Assembly (NCBI GenBank): GCA_964566175.1
Contig: CAZMHU010000007.1
Location: forward strand, 10,768-74,767
Direction of reading: 5' to 3'
DNA length: 64,000 nt
Source: SIG589 sp964566175
Lineage (GTDB): Bacteria > Bacillota > Clostridia > Oscillospirales > Acutalibacteraceae
The notes under the pieces were generated by a model. That model was given only the letters and a program-made list of their open reading frames with translations, was not told the DNA's origin and ran no database searches. Of this stretch, positions 9,016 through 17,522 are shown one piece after another (the stretch's first letter is position 1; every line of letters starts with the position of its first letter). The position numbers were made by a program, and so were the translations under genes.

Positions 9016-9438
9016 TTAAACTTTACTGTTTTTCTTGTGGCGGAGAAAATCCTCAAGAATGATGGTGGCCGCCACGGCATCCACAACATCCTTGCGTTTT
9101 TTGCCTCTGGTATCGGTATAGTTGAGAGCCGTGTGGGCGGAAACGGTAGTACAGCGTTCGTCCCACAGCGTCAGCGGCAAAGAACAGAGTTCGGACAATC
9201 GTTTTCCGAGTTCCTCACACTGCTGTGCCTTAAAGCCGACAGAACCGTCCATATTTTTCGGAAAACCCACAACCAAATGCTCCGCGCCGAGTTCCCTTGC
9301 CTTTGCGGCGAGTTTTTCGAGCAATTTTTCCTTGTTATATTCGTGAATGACGCCTTTCGGAAAAGCAAAACTCTCACCGCTGTCGCTCACAGCAACACCG
9401 GTGCGTGCATCACCGAGGTCAACCGACATAATAACCAT
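9016..9438 (-). CDS. ruvX: RuvX/YqgF putative pre-16S rRNA nuclease or Holliday junction resolvase
   Basis: 140 residues. The RNase H-like core is visible: MSVDLGDARTGVAVSD (first Asp), VVGFPKNMDGS, LTLWDERCTT (E region) and KKRKDVVDAVAA (last Asp). Homologues process the 16S rRNA 5' end or resolve branched DNA. The start is ATG 9438, with GAGGTG 6 nt upstream. A perfect 19-bp palindrome overlaps its -35 element (separate entry). The gene precedes the FAD oxidoreductase in one unit. Confidence 0.93.
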   Translation of the reverse strand: MVIMSVDLGDARTGVAVSDSGESFAFPKGVIHEYNKEKLLEKLAAKARELGAEHLVVGFPKNMDGSVGFKAQQCEELGKRLSELCSLPLTLWDERCTTVSAHTALNYTDTRGKKRKDVVDAVAATIILEDFLRHKKNSKV

Positions 9439-9474
9439 ATCGCACCTCTTTTTTTTAATATACCTTGCCTCATC

Positions 9475-9504
9475 ATTATGCAACATTGACAATATTATTG
9501 TCAA
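9475..9504 (-). promoter_or_regulatory. ruvX promoter embedded in a 19-bp palindrome
   Basis: Minus-strand TTGACA (9504-9499) and CATAAT (9480-9475) are 18 bp apart. Positions 9486-9504 are a perfect inverted repeat, TTGACAATA-T-TATTGTCAA, so the -35 hexamer is one arm of a candidate operator lying within the promoter. Confidence 0.65.
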
Positions 9505-9551
9505 GCCCTTTTAAGTATTTTTTGTAAAAAAGACATTATATCTCTCGGTGC

Positions 9552-9580
9552 TTGACAGCACATTTTTTCGACACTATAAT
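9552..9580 (+). promoter_or_regulatory. Perfect sigma-A promoter of the PTS_EIIC_2-nth-pdxK-tcdA run
   Basis: TTGACA at 9552-9557 and TATAAT at 9575-9580 with a 17-bp spacer. Both hexamers match consensus. Confidence 0.9.
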
Positions 9581-9614
9581 AAAACTATATACATATTTTG
9601 TTTGAGGTGTTTTT

Positions 9615-10661
9615 ATGAACTATTTGAAAAAATATCTTAACCGCGTTTTTATAGACGGCCTAACCGGTATGGCGCTCGGATTGTTTTCCACACTTATAAT
9701 CGGCACCATTATTGCCCAAGTCGGCACGCTTTTGGGTGGAACGGCGGGAGCATATCTCGTTGCCATAAGCAAGGCGGCAAAAACCGTTACCGGAATAGGT
9801 ATCGGTGTCGGTGTTGCCTGCAAACTCAAGGCATCACCTCTTGTCACCGTTTCTGCGGCTGTTGCGGGTCTTGTCGGTGCTTTTTCCGACACTGCACTCG
9901 AAATGATAAAACTCGGCACACCGGGTGAACCTCTCGGCGCTTTCGTTGCTGCATATGTCGCGGTTGAGGCAGGTATGCTCGTTTCAGGCAAAACCAAGGT
10001 TGATATAATCGTAACACCGCTCTGTTCTATTATCCCCGGCGCAATCGTCGGATATTTGCTCGGCGCGCCTATCTCATCTTTTATGAAATGGCTCGGTATG
10101 CTCGTAAACATAAACGTCGAAAAAAGTCCGATAATAGGCGGTATTGTCGTTTCGGTGCTTATGGGAATTATACTCACTCTGCCGATAAGTTCTGCTGCAA
10201 TCGGCGTTTCTATGGGACTTTCAGGACTCGCCGCCGGTGCCGCAACTATCGGCTGTTGCTGTAATATGGTCGGCTTTGCGGTAGCGTCATACCGTGAAAA
10301 TAAGTTCGGCGGTCTTATAGCGCAGGGTCTCGGAACATCAATGCTCCAAGTTCCCAATATTGTAAAAAAGCCTATTATATGGTTGCCCGCTATTTTATCA
10401 AGTGCGATACTCGGTCCTGTTGCCTCGACACTGCTTAAAATGACAAGCAACGCAACAGGTTCGGGAATGGGAAGTGCCGGTCTTGTGGGACAGTTTATGG
10501 CGTATGACACAATGGTTGCAAGCGGCGTTTCTCCTGTTGTCACCCTTATCGAAATTGCCGTTATGCACTTTATTCTCCCCGCCGCCCTCACTCTCGCAAT
10601 ATCCGAAAGCATGAGAAAAGCGGGACTTATCAAATTCGGTGATATGAAGTTGGATATATAA
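9615..10661 (+). CDS. PTS_EIIC_2-family (PF13303-like) polytopic membrane protein
   Basis: 348 residues, almost entirely hydrophobic with about ten membrane segments rich in Gly and Ala. The opening YLNRVFIDGLTGMALGLFSTLIIGTI, TPLCSIIPGAIVGYLLG, and ISSAAIGVSMGLSGLAAGAATIGCCCNMVGFAVASYRENK match what I recall of the predicted PTS EIIC (PF13303) family. No EIIA or EIIB domain is attached or encoded nearby, so classical phosphorylating sugar transport is unproven. GAGGTG precedes the ATG. It is the first gene of the run; nth begins one base after its stop codon. Confidence 0.8.
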   Translation: MNYLKKYLNRVFIDGLTGMALGLFSTLIIGTIIAQVGTLLGGTAGAYLVAISKAAKTVTGIGIGVGVACKLKASPLVTVSAAVAGLVGAFSDTALEMIKLGTPGEPLGAFVAAYVAVEAGMLVSGKTKVDIIVTPLCSIIPGAIVGYLLGAPISSFMKWLGMLVNINVEKSPIIGGIVVSVLMGIILTLPISSAAIGVSMGLSGLAAGAATIGCCCNMVGFAVASYRENKFGGLIAQGLGTSMLQVPNIVKKPIIWLPAILSSAILGPVASTLLKMTSNATGSGMGSAGLVGQFMAYDTMVASGVSPVVTLIEIAVMHFILPAALTLAISESMRKAGLIKFGDMKLDI

Positions 10662-10662
10662 T

Positions 10663-11328
10663 ATGACTAAAAAAGAAAGAACTCTTCTCGCGACAGAGCT
10701 ACTGAAAAGTGCCCATCCCGACGCAAAATGCTCGCTCGAATACGATACCGCGTTTCAACTTCTCATTGCAACGCGTCTTTCCGCACAGTGTACCGATGCA
10801 CGTGTTAATATTGTCACACCCGCGCTTTTTGCCCGTTTTCCCGATGCAAAAGCCTTTGCAAACGCCAATATCGGCGAAGTTGAAGAACTTATCAAAACCT
10901 GCGGACTTTACAAAACAAAAGCAAAAGACCTTATCTGCATCGGAAAAGATATTTGCGAACGTTTCGGCGGAAAAGTCCCCGACAATATTGAAGACCTTAT
11001 AACCCTTTCGGGAATCGGAAGAAAAACCGCAAACTTAATATGCGGCGATATTTACGGCAAACCCGCCGTCGTCACCGACACACACTTTATCCGCCTTTGC
11101 AACCGTTTGGGACTTGTGAACACAACCGTTCCGCAAAAGGTTGAAAGTGAGATGCGCAAACTGCTGGCGCCCGAAGAGTCAAGCGATTTTTGCCACCGTG
11201 CCGTTTTGCACGGACGTGAAGTTTGTACTGCAAGACGCGCCTTTTGCGACAAGTGCGTGCTTTGCGACATTTGCAAAAAAGTTTTAGGGGATGATAAAAA
11301 TGCAAAAAAGAGCAGCGGTAATAAATGA
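10663..11328 (+). CDS. nth: Endonuclease III
   Basis: 221 residues. A helix-hairpin-helix LSGIGRKTANLI carries the catalytic Lys, VVTDTHFIRLCNRLGL the catalytic Asp, and the C-terminal C-x6-C-x2-C-x5-C cluster binds 4Fe-4S. It is a bifunctional glycosylase/AP lyase for oxidised pyrimidines. The start lies one base after the stop of the membrane protein gene, so translation is probably coupled. The 3' end overlaps the next gene. Confidence 0.96.
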   Translation: MTKKERTLLATELLKSAHPDAKCSLEYDTAFQLLIATRLSAQCTDARVNIVTPALFARFPDAKAFANANIGEVEELIKTCGLYKTKAKDLICIGKDICERFGGKVPDNIEDLITLSGIGRKTANLICGDIYGKPAVVTDTHFIRLCNRLGLVNTTVPQKVESEMRKLLAPEESSDFCHRAVLHGREVCTARRAFCDKCVLCDICKKVLGDDKNAKKSSGNK

Positions 11329-12133
11329 TATTTCCTGTTTGGGACGATGCTCGCTCACCGTTGCGTTGCCGATAATATCCGCCGCAAATGTCGAAACCGC
11401 CGTAATACCCACGGCACTGCTCTCTACCCACACGGGCGGTTTTGAAACCCCATTTTTTCAAAACTTAGGCGAGGAAATTTTAAAAATCGCCGAACACTGG
11501 CACAGAGAAAAAATACACTTTGATGCGATTTACACAGGATATTTGGGTTCGGCAGAACAGATTGACTCTGTCACAAAAGTGTTATCCCTTTTAAAAAGCG
11601 ACGATACGGTTATAATAACCGACCCTGTAATGGCGGACAACGGAAAACTTTACAAAAACTTTTCGCCCGACTATCCGCAAAAAATAAAGAGGCTTTGCGC
11701 CGTTTCGGACATTATTATGCCCAACATAACCGAAGCCTGCCTGTTGCTCGGTGAAGACCGTTTTGACCGTCCACACACCGAGAATTATATAGACAGTCTG
11801 CTTTCGGGACTTAAAAAACTCGGTGTTAAAACACCCGTGATTACCGGCGTTTGCCCCGACAGCATACACATTGGCGCTGCCTGTCTTAACGGTAACTCAG
11901 TAGAATACGCCCTCACAGAGCGGGTAGACGCCGTTTGCCACGGCACAGGAGATATTTTCGCAAGTGCCACAGTGGGCGCATATTTACACGGACAAACGCT
12001 CGAACACGCGCTGAAAACAGCCGCCGTTTATACACGCGAATGTATCACAAGCACCGACCCCGCCTGTGAGCGGCGTATGGGGGCTGCTTTTGAAACGGCT
12101 TTACCGAAATATATTAAACTTTTGAAAAATTGA
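11300..12133 (+). CDS. pdxY: Pyridoxamine/pyridoxal kinase (PdxK/PdxY type)
   Basis: 277 residues of the ribokinase fold. The N-terminus AAVINDISCLGRCSLTVALPI and the STHTGGF segment are typical of pyridoxal kinases. ITDPVMADNG and the catalytic HGTGDIFAS motif (Asp as base) complete the active site. It phosphorylates B6 vitamers to pyridoxal 5'-phosphate in the cytoplasm. Two in-frame ATGs exist; I choose 11300 because AGGGG is 9 nt upstream, while 11291 abuts it. The gene overlaps the nth end by 29 bases. Confidence 0.9.
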   Translation: MQKRAAVINDISCLGRCSLTVALPIISAANVETAVIPTALLSTHTGGFETPFFQNLGEEILKIAEHWHREKIHFDAIYTGYLGSAEQIDSVTKVLSLLKSDDTVIITDPVMADNGKLYKNFSPDYPQKIKRLCAVSDIIMPNITEACLLLGEDRFDRPHTENYIDSLLSGLKKLGVKTPVITGVCPDSIHIGAACLNGNSVEYALTERVDAVCHGTGDIFASATVGAYLHGQTLEHALKTAAVYTRECITSTDPACERRMGAAFETALPKYIKLLKN

Positions 12134-12149
12134 ACAAGCGGGGACAGAA

Positions 12150-12836
12150 ATGGAAATTTACGAACGCACCGACAATTTAATAGGAAAGGCAAACCGAGAA
12201 AAACTCATACGGACACACGTTGCCGTTTTCGGAATAGGCGGTGTCGGTTCGTACACCTGCGAAGCACTGGCACGCGCGGGTATCGGAAAACTAACACTTA
12301 TAGATGGTGATACCGTTACGCTATCAAACATCAACCGCCAGTTGATAGCGCTGAAAAGCACTCTCGGCAAAAGCAAGGCGATTGTTGCGGCAGAACGCAT
12401 ACACGATATCAACCCCGATATTGAAGTTGTCGCAAAAAACATTTTTTACTCCGAAGACAACCGAACCGACATTGACTTTGCCGATTTTGATTATGTTGTT
12501 GATGCTATCGACACGGTAACCGGCAAACTTATCATAATAGAAAACGCCAAAGCAGCAGGTGTACCGGTTATCTCTTGTATGGGAACGGGAAACAAACTAG
12601 ACCCTTCGGCTTTTAAAATCACAGATATTAAAAAAACCTCAGTCTGCCCGCTCGCACGCGTTATGCGACGCGAACTTAAAACAAGGGGCATAGCAAATGT
12701 TAAAGTTCTGTTTTCGACCGAAGAACCTAAAAACGTCTGCGGCGGCAGAACTCCCGCAAGCATTTCGTTTGTGCCGTCGGTCGCCGGTCTTATGATAGCG
12801 GGTGAAGTTGTGCGTGATATTATTAAAGAAAACTGA
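12150..12836 (+). CDS. tcdA: tRNA threonylcarbamoyladenosine dehydratase (TcdA/CsdL, ThiF/E1-like)
   Basis: 228 residues. The ATP-binding FGIGGVGSYTCEALARAGIG is followed by LIDGDTVTLSNINRQLIA with the adenylation residues, and CGGRTPASISFVPSVAG lies at the C-terminal end. This is the TcdA branch of the E1 superfamily, which cyclises t6A to ct6A at position 37 of ANN-decoding tRNAs. It follows pdxY after 16 bases with GGGG as a ribosome binding site. MoeB/ThiF roles are less likely, as no ThiS or MoaD lies nearby. Confidence 0.92.
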   Translation: MEIYERTDNLIGKANREKLIRTHVAVFGIGGVGSYTCEALARAGIGKLTLIDGDTVTLSNINRQLIALKSTLGKSKAIVAAERIHDINPDIEVVAKNIFYSEDNRTDIDFADFDYVVDAIDTVTGKLIIIENAKAAGVPVISCMGTGNKLDPSAFKITDIKKTSVCPLARVMRRELKTRGIANVKVLFSTEEPKNVCGGRTPASISFVPSVAGLMIAGEVVRDIIKEN

Positions 12837-12855
12837 AAAAAACATAAATTTGATG

Positions 12856-12884
12856 TTGCGCTTTACTGCGGAAAAGTGTATAAT
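12856..12884 (+). promoter_or_regulatory. Promoter of the citrate synthase gene
   Basis: TTGCGC at 12856-12861 and TATAAT at 12879-12884 with a 17-bp spacer, inside the 80-base gap after tcdA. The gene can therefore be expressed independently of the upstream run. Confidence 0.72.
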
Positions 12885-12916
12885 AGAAAAATAAAATTTT
12901 TTACGAGGTACGGTAT

Positions 12917-14257
12917 ATGTATAAAAACGGAACAGACGGTCTTGAAATTTTCGGAAAAGACATTCGCTCTGCTTACACCGTAAAGCAGGGTGAAGATATT
13001 AAAAAAGGATTGCGTAATTCCGACGGAAGCGGCGTGCTTGTAGGCACCACCGCTATCGGAAGCGTGCAGGGATATATGATGGAAGATGGTCAGCGCGTAC
13101 CGGTTGAGGGCAAACTTTATTACAGAGGTATAAACGCGCTTGACATTATAAAGGCACACCGAGAGGCAAACACTTTCGGCTATGAGGAAGTAGCGTATTT
13201 GTTGCTTTTCGGCAAACTTCCACGTAACGACGAATTTGAAAAGTTCAAAGCGGTTATTTCTTCGGCTCGTTCGATGCCCGACGGGTATAACGACGATGTA
13301 CTCCTACGTGCTCCTTCAAAAAACATAATGAACCAACTCTCGCGCGGTGTCGAAGCACTTTATTCATACGACCACAACGCAGACGATACTTCACCCGAAA
13401 ATCTTTTGCGCCAATCGGTTGAACTTGTTGCACGTTTTCCGCTTATCGTGGCAAATGCCTATGCTGTTATGCGCCACCGCTATCAGAACAAGTCGCTTTA
13501 TTTGCACAATCCGAAACCGGAACTTTCCCTTTCGGAAAACTTTTTGCGTATGGTTCGTCCCGACAAGAGTTATACCGATGACGAGGCAAAATTACTCGAC
13601 ATTATGCTTATGCTCCACGCAGAGCACGGCGGCGGTAACAATTCAGCCTTTGTATGCCGTGCGGTTTCTTCAAGCGGAACTGATACATACAGTGCCGTTG
13701 CGGCGGCAGTCAACTCACTTAAAGGGCCGCTCCACGGTGGCGCAAACGCAAAAGTTATGGAAATGATTCGCCTTATAAAGGAAGAACTTCCCGATTACAC
13801 CAACGAGGCTAAACTTAAAGCACACCTTGAAAAAATGCTTGACGGTACGGTAGGTGACCGTTCTGGAAAAATATACGGTCTCGGTCACGCGGTATACACC
13901 CTGTCCGACCCGCGTGCAGGCGCAATACGTGAATGTGCGGCAGACCTTGCCGAAAAATACGGAAGACTTGAAGAACTGCGTTTGCTTGAAAATATTGAAA
14001 AAATCGGTTGCCCGCTTATTATTGAACGCAAGGGGTTGACACTTCCCGTTTGTGCAAACGTCGACCTTTATTCCGGCTTTGTATACGATATGCTCGGCAT
14101 ACCGTATGACCTTTATACTCCCCTCTTTGCCATTGCCCGTGTTGCGGGTTGGTGTGCACACCGTATGGAAGAACTTATCTCCTGCAAGCGTATTATGCGT
14201 CCCGCATATCGCGCAGCAATCAAGAAAGTTCCCTACACTCCACCTCAGTACAGATAA
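12917..14257 (+). CDS. gltA: Citrate synthase (citrate/2-methylcitrate synthase family)
   Basis: 446 residues. The family landmarks are present: YRGINALDII, LHAEHGGGNNSAFVCRAVSSSGTD (first His), KGPLHGGANAKVMEMI (second His), GLGHAVYTLSDPRA (third His) and a C-terminal region with the arginine of RVAGWCAHRMEE. It condenses acetyl-CoA and oxaloacetate. The type with an N-terminal extension of about 60 residues before the core is common in Clostridia. No aconitase or isocitrate dehydrogenase is nearby. The sequence turns to N 20 bases after the stop codon. Confidence 0.93.
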   Translation: MYKNGTDGLEIFGKDIRSAYTVKQGEDIKKGLRNSDGSGVLVGTTAIGSVQGYMMEDGQRVPVEGKLYYRGINALDIIKAHREANTFGYEEVAYLLLFGKLPRNDEFEKFKAVISSARSMPDGYNDDVLLRAPSKNIMNQLSRGVEALYSYDHNADDTSPENLLRQSVELVARFPLIVANAYAVMRHRYQNKSLYLHNPKPELSLSENFLRMVRPDKSYTDDEAKLLDIMLMLHAEHGGGNNSAFVCRAVSSSGTDTYSAVAAAVNSLKGPLHGGANAKVMEMIRLIKEELPDYTNEAKLKAHLEKMLDGTVGDRSGKIYGLGHAVYTLSDPRAGAIRECAADLAEKYGRLEELRLLENIEKIGCPLIIERKGLTLPVCANVDLYSGFVYDMLGIPYDLYTPLFAIARVAGWCAHRMEELISCKRIMRPAYRAAIKKVPYTPPQYR

Positions 14258-14277
14258 TATTTTCGGTTTTAAAATCG

Positions 14278-14377
14278 NNNNNNNNNNNNNNNNNNNNNNN
14301 NNNNNNNNNNNNNNNNNNNNNNNNNNNNNNNNNNNNNNNNNNNNNNNNNNNNNNNNNNNNNNNNNNNNNNNNNNNNN
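14278..14377. other. Assembly gap of 100 N
   Basis: Exactly 100 N, the conventional size for a gap of unknown length. The octamer TAAAATCG sits immediately on both sides (14270-14277 and 14378-14385), so the flanking contigs may simply overlap. Any terminator of the citrate synthase gene or promoter of the next gene would lie here or in the few bases around it. Confidence 0.98.
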
Positions 14378-14410
14378 TAAAATCGTATAAAAAATATGCG
14401 GAGGTTGCAT

Positions 14411-16324
14411 ATGTCTTTGATTAAAATTTATAATGACAAGCCGGTACAAACCGATTTTTGGGGCAACGGTGCAATTTTTCACGGTTTCGCCGGAATGCCA
14501 GACGATGCCGGACGAATATATTCCGAAGAACAGTGCAAACTTGAAGTAAAACGTGCGGCGGATATGCGCCTCAAAATCGCCCGTACCTTTTACGGTTGGT
14601 ACGCTTGGGACGAAAAGACCGGCGAGTGGAACTGGGAAAACGAAAAAATGCAGGTTTTTTACCGCTGGCTCGAACGACTCAAAAAAGCCGATATCGATGT
14701 TGCACTCAACACAGGTTGGTGTTCCCCCGGCGATATAAACTCGACCGCTTGGAACGGAAAAAGTCCCTTTACCGTTGAGGGCGATTGGAAAAAAAGTGTA
14801 CAAAATTATGCCGATTGGGTCAGCGAAACGGTTCATCAACTCATAGAACTGCGTGGTTTTACTAACATAAAAGTTCTTGTGCTTTTTACAGAACCGCAGT
14901 ATTACAGCGGCACACCCAACGATAAAAACCAAACAACATATGATTTATGGCTAGACTCCGCCACTGCGGTTCACAATACACTCGTTCGCGACGGAAGACG
15001 AAAACTTGTTTCTCTTATGGGACCGAACGAGGGTTCGACTTCGACAAGCAAAATGTTAAAATGGGCGGCTGAAAATGCGGGTGATATAATTGACCTTTAT
15101 TCGAGTCACAATTATCAGTGGATACCCGCTGTTTCGAAAGAAAATATCAAAAACGGTAAAACCTCGCTCACGCTTATGGAAAAATTCGCCCGTGCAAGCC
15201 GAAAAATTTCTCTTAAACCCAACACCGAATATACCGCTGTTTTGGATATTAAATATTTGTCCGATTTCAAGCAAACAGGCGGATACGTTTTCGGGGTTTA
15301 CGAATATGACGAGGGCGGCGATATTGTAACAACGGGACTTCTTCCCGCTATTGCCGACAATAGCCTTTTAACACTTGCAACTGCCGATATTCCCCGCGAA
15401 TATACTAAGTTTTCGGTAAAATTCAATTCCGGCAATAAAACTGAGGCGCTTTTAGGTATTTTCTGCGGCATTAATCCACCTGCCGAACTTGAGGGCAAAA
15501 CACCTGCGCTTTCGGAATACAAAGGAAAATTATCCGGCATGGCATATATTAACAGTATGGAAATTTTTGCTACCAAAACAGGCGAAAAGATAACCGAAAA
15601 CGGTGATTTTTCGGATTACTATGACGGCTGGTGTCTTTCGAGTAATGCGGGCGGTCTGCCCGAACCTTATTATGATTGGCAAAAATGGGTCGGCACGGCA
15701 ATGCAATATATTCCGGGCGAAGAAAATTCAAAACCCTACTGTTTCGATGAGTACAACATCTGCTATGACCGCGACAATTCTCGCAAAACACTTGGCGCAG
15801 AACTTGTAAGTGCGGCTGTTTCGCTTATGAACAGCGGCGTACGCTGCTCAATGCTTTGGACACTCTTCGACCAACAGTGGCCCGACAACCACACCTTTAA
15901 CGCCGACTCGTTTATCGACGGCGACCACCGTTGCGGTCTTATGCCGAATTTGCGTTTTTCGGAAATTCCACATTCGGCATACTACGCTTTCTCTCTGCTC
16001 TCACGCTATGTAGACGGCAAGGGCACGGCGGTTTATAAAGGTATCGGCGAAAAAGGAGTACAGGGCACAATGGCGGTTTCTCCCGACGGCGAAATAACCG
16101 TCGTCATGGTCAACACAAATGACTGCGAAACAGCCTTTACCCTTTCGTTTGAAAATGCACTCGTCTGCTCCCTTCACCGACATCGTTTCGACCCACAAAC
16201 GGTTGTATGCGATGCCAATGCCGCTTTGATAAAAGCCGATAAAACTTTTGAAATTAACAACACTTTCCTTTGTGACAACATTGCTCCATATGGCGTAAAT
16301 ATTTATACCACACACAGGGATTAA
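14411..16324 (+). CDS. Putative clan-A-like glycoside hydrolase with an inserted carbohydrate-binding-like domain
   Basis: 637 residues with no signal peptide. Residues about 1-240 and 426-560 look like halves of a TIM barrel. VLVLFTEPQY carries a candidate acid/base Glu161 after a beta-4 strand, and CFDEYN a candidate nucleophile Glu447 after beta-7. Between them, residues about 250-420 form a beta-rich insertion (KPNTEYTAVLDIKYLS, ENGDFSDYYDGW) resembling CBM4/9-type modules. A C-terminal beta domain (560-637) resembles those of GH39/GH5-like enzymes. I start at ATG 14411 because GGAGG lies 6 nt upstream. The substrate is unknown and I do not recognise a characterised relative. A cytoplasmic location suggests action on imported oligosaccharides or glycosides. 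Confidence 0.6.
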   Translation: MSLIKIYNDKPVQTDFWGNGAIFHGFAGMPDDAGRIYSEEQCKLEVKRAADMRLKIARTFYGWYAWDEKTGEWNWENEKMQVFYRWLERLKKADIDVALNTGWCSPGDINSTAWNGKSPFTVEGDWKKSVQNYADWVSETVHQLIELRGFTNIKVLVLFTEPQYYSGTPNDKNQTTYDLWLDSATAVHNTLVRDGRRKLVSLMGPNEGSTSTSKMLKWAAENAGDIIDLYSSHNYQWIPAVSKENIKNGKTSLTLMEKFARASRKISLKPNTEYTAVLDIKYLSDFKQTGGYVFGVYEYDEGGDIVTTGLLPAIADNSLLTLATADIPREYTKFSVKFNSGNKTEALLGIFCGINPPAELEGKTPALSEYKGKLSGMAYINSMEIFATKTGEKITENGDFSDYYDGWCLSSNAGGLPEPYYDWQKWVGTAMQYIPGEENSKPYCFDEYNICYDRDNSRKTLGAELVSAAVSLMNSGVRCSMLWTLFDQQWPDNHTFNADSFIDGDHRCGLMPNLRFSEIPHSAYYAFSLLSRYVDGKGTAVYKGIGEKGVQGTMAVSPDGEITVVMVNTNDCETAFTLSFENALVCSLHRHRFDPQTVVCDANAALIKADKTFEINNTFLCDNIAPYGVNIYTTHRD

Positions 16325-16349
16325 ACGCCCTGTTTTACGGATCTTCTTG

Positions 16350-16380
16350 CGGTATTCTACTGTGAGTAGACCCGTTTTTT
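16350..16380 (+). terminator. Probable terminator after the glycosidase-like gene
   Basis: TCTAC-TGTGA-GTAGA, extended by CGG/CCG across a small internal loop, then six T. It is weaker than the other terminators in the window. Confidence 0.55.
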
Positions 16381-16433
16381 AAAATTCTACCGAGCCGATT
16401 TTTTTAGTAGATACGGTAAATCATATAAGTAGA

Positions 16434-16462
16434 TTGTAATACTATTTTGAAAGTATTATACT
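16434..16462 (+). promoter_or_regulatory. Promoter of the degV-family gene
   Basis: TTGTAA at 16434-16439 and TATACT at 16457-16462 with a 17-bp spacer. Confidence 0.65.
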
Positions 16463-16493
16463 TGTTTTCAGATTTCACGAAGGGACTGACATT

Positions 16494-17360
16494 ATGAATG
16501 GTTATACGATTTTTACCGATTCCGGTTGCGACATTCCAACCGCAACTTTAAACGAATGGGGCGTTAAGTGCGTAAACCTCACTTTTAAATTTACCGACAG
16601 CGACAAAGAATACTGCAATGACGATATGCCTCCGAAGGAGTTTTATCGCCTTATGCGTGAAGGCGCTTCTGCCACAACTTCTGCAGCTAACGTTGAAACA
16701 TTCAAATCCGCTTTCCGCAGTGAACTCGAAAACGGAAATGACGTTCTTTACATCGCCTTTTCTTCGGGACTCAGCACAACATACAACTGTGCACGCTTAG
16801 CGGCGGGTGAACTTTCGGAAGAATTTCCCGACAGAAAAGTTTTGGCAGTCGACACTCTTGCGGCATCTGCCGGACAGGGTATGATAGTTTATATGACTAT
16901 GCAAAAGCAAAAGGCGGGCGCGACGGTTGACGAAGCGGCAGCCTTTGCCGACGAATTTAAAAAAGGTCTTTGCCACTGGTTCACGGTTGATGACCTTAAA
17001 TATTTAAAGCGCGGCGGACGTATAAGTCCCACAGTTGCTCTTGTCGGCACGTTGCTCGGAATAAAGCCTGTATTACACGTTGATGATGAAGGGCACCTTA
17101 TAAATATAACAAAGGTACGCGGAAGAGTGACATCACTCACAACTATTGCCGAAAAAATCGCCGCCAACGCCGACGGCAAACCCGACAGTCCCATTTATAT
17201 ATGTCATGCCGACTGTGATGATGACGTTAATACATTAAAGTGTATTATAAAAGACAAGTTCGGTCTTGAAACCGATATGGTAGTTGATATCGGTGCTGTT
17301 ATCGGTTCTCACTGCGGACCGGGAACAATCGCGGTTTTCTTTCACGGAAAGGAACGCTAA
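16494..17360 (+). CDS. DegV family protein (FakB-like fatty-acid binding)
   Basis: 288 residues. The N-terminal YTIFTDSGCDIP, the S-T-S/A segment GASATTSAANVETF, YIAFSSGLSTTYNCARLA, VDTLAASAGQGM, DDLKYLKRGGRIS and the C-terminal SHCGPGTIAVFF are all DegV signatures. Characterised members (FakB) hold a fatty acid for phosphorylation by FakA; no fakA is in this window. GAAGGGA precedes the ATG. It is monocistronic with its own promoter and terminator. Confidence 0.92.
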   Translation: MNGYTIFTDSGCDIPTATLNEWGVKCVNLTFKFTDSDKEYCNDDMPPKEFYRLMREGASATTSAANVETFKSAFRSELENGNDVLYIAFSSGLSTTYNCARLAAGELSEEFPDRKVLAVDTLAASAGQGMIVYMTMQKQKAGATVDEAAAFADEFKKGLCHWFTVDDLKYLKRGGRISPTVALVGTLLGIKPVLHVDDEGHLINITKVRGRVTSLTTIAEKIAANADGKPDSPIYICHADCDDDVNTLKCIIKDKFGLETDMVVDIGAVIGSHCGPGTIAVFFHGKER

Positions 17361-17368
17361 ATTTTCCG

Positions 17369-17402
17369 GCAGTTGCGGTTTTCTACCGCAACTGCTGTTT
17401 TT
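17369..17402 (+). terminator. Terminator after the degV-family gene
   Basis: A 10-bp stem GCAGTTGCGG/CCGCAACTGC with a TTTTCTA loop, then a T-rich tail. Confidence 0.9.
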
Positions 17403-17487
17403 ATGCAGATTATGCGGTGTATTTTGCATAAAAGTACCCTTGTATGCGAATATTTTTAAAGAATCAGAATAAATATGCAAAAAGCGC

Positions 17488-17516
17488 TTGACAAATCAAA
17501 AAAGATAATGTATAAT
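17488..17516 (+). promoter_or_regulatory. Perfect sigma-A promoter of the amino-acid ABC transporter
   Basis: TTGACA at 17488-17493 and TATAAT at 17511-17516 with a 17-bp spacer. Transcription should start near 17523, giving a leader of about 185 nt before the first gene. Confidence 0.9.
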
Positions 17517-17522
17517 AGGCAA

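Noticed and set aside
9620..10633. 337-codon antisense frame opposite the PTS_EIIC_2 gene
   Set aside because: A shadow of a Gly/Ala-rich membrane gene; no ribosome binding site, and composition mirrors the sense codons.
13715..14932. Long minus-strand open frame of about 405 codons spanning the N gap
   Set aside because: It is continuous only because N codons are not stops; both halves are antisense to citrate synthase and the glycosidase-like gene, and the protein is not family-like.
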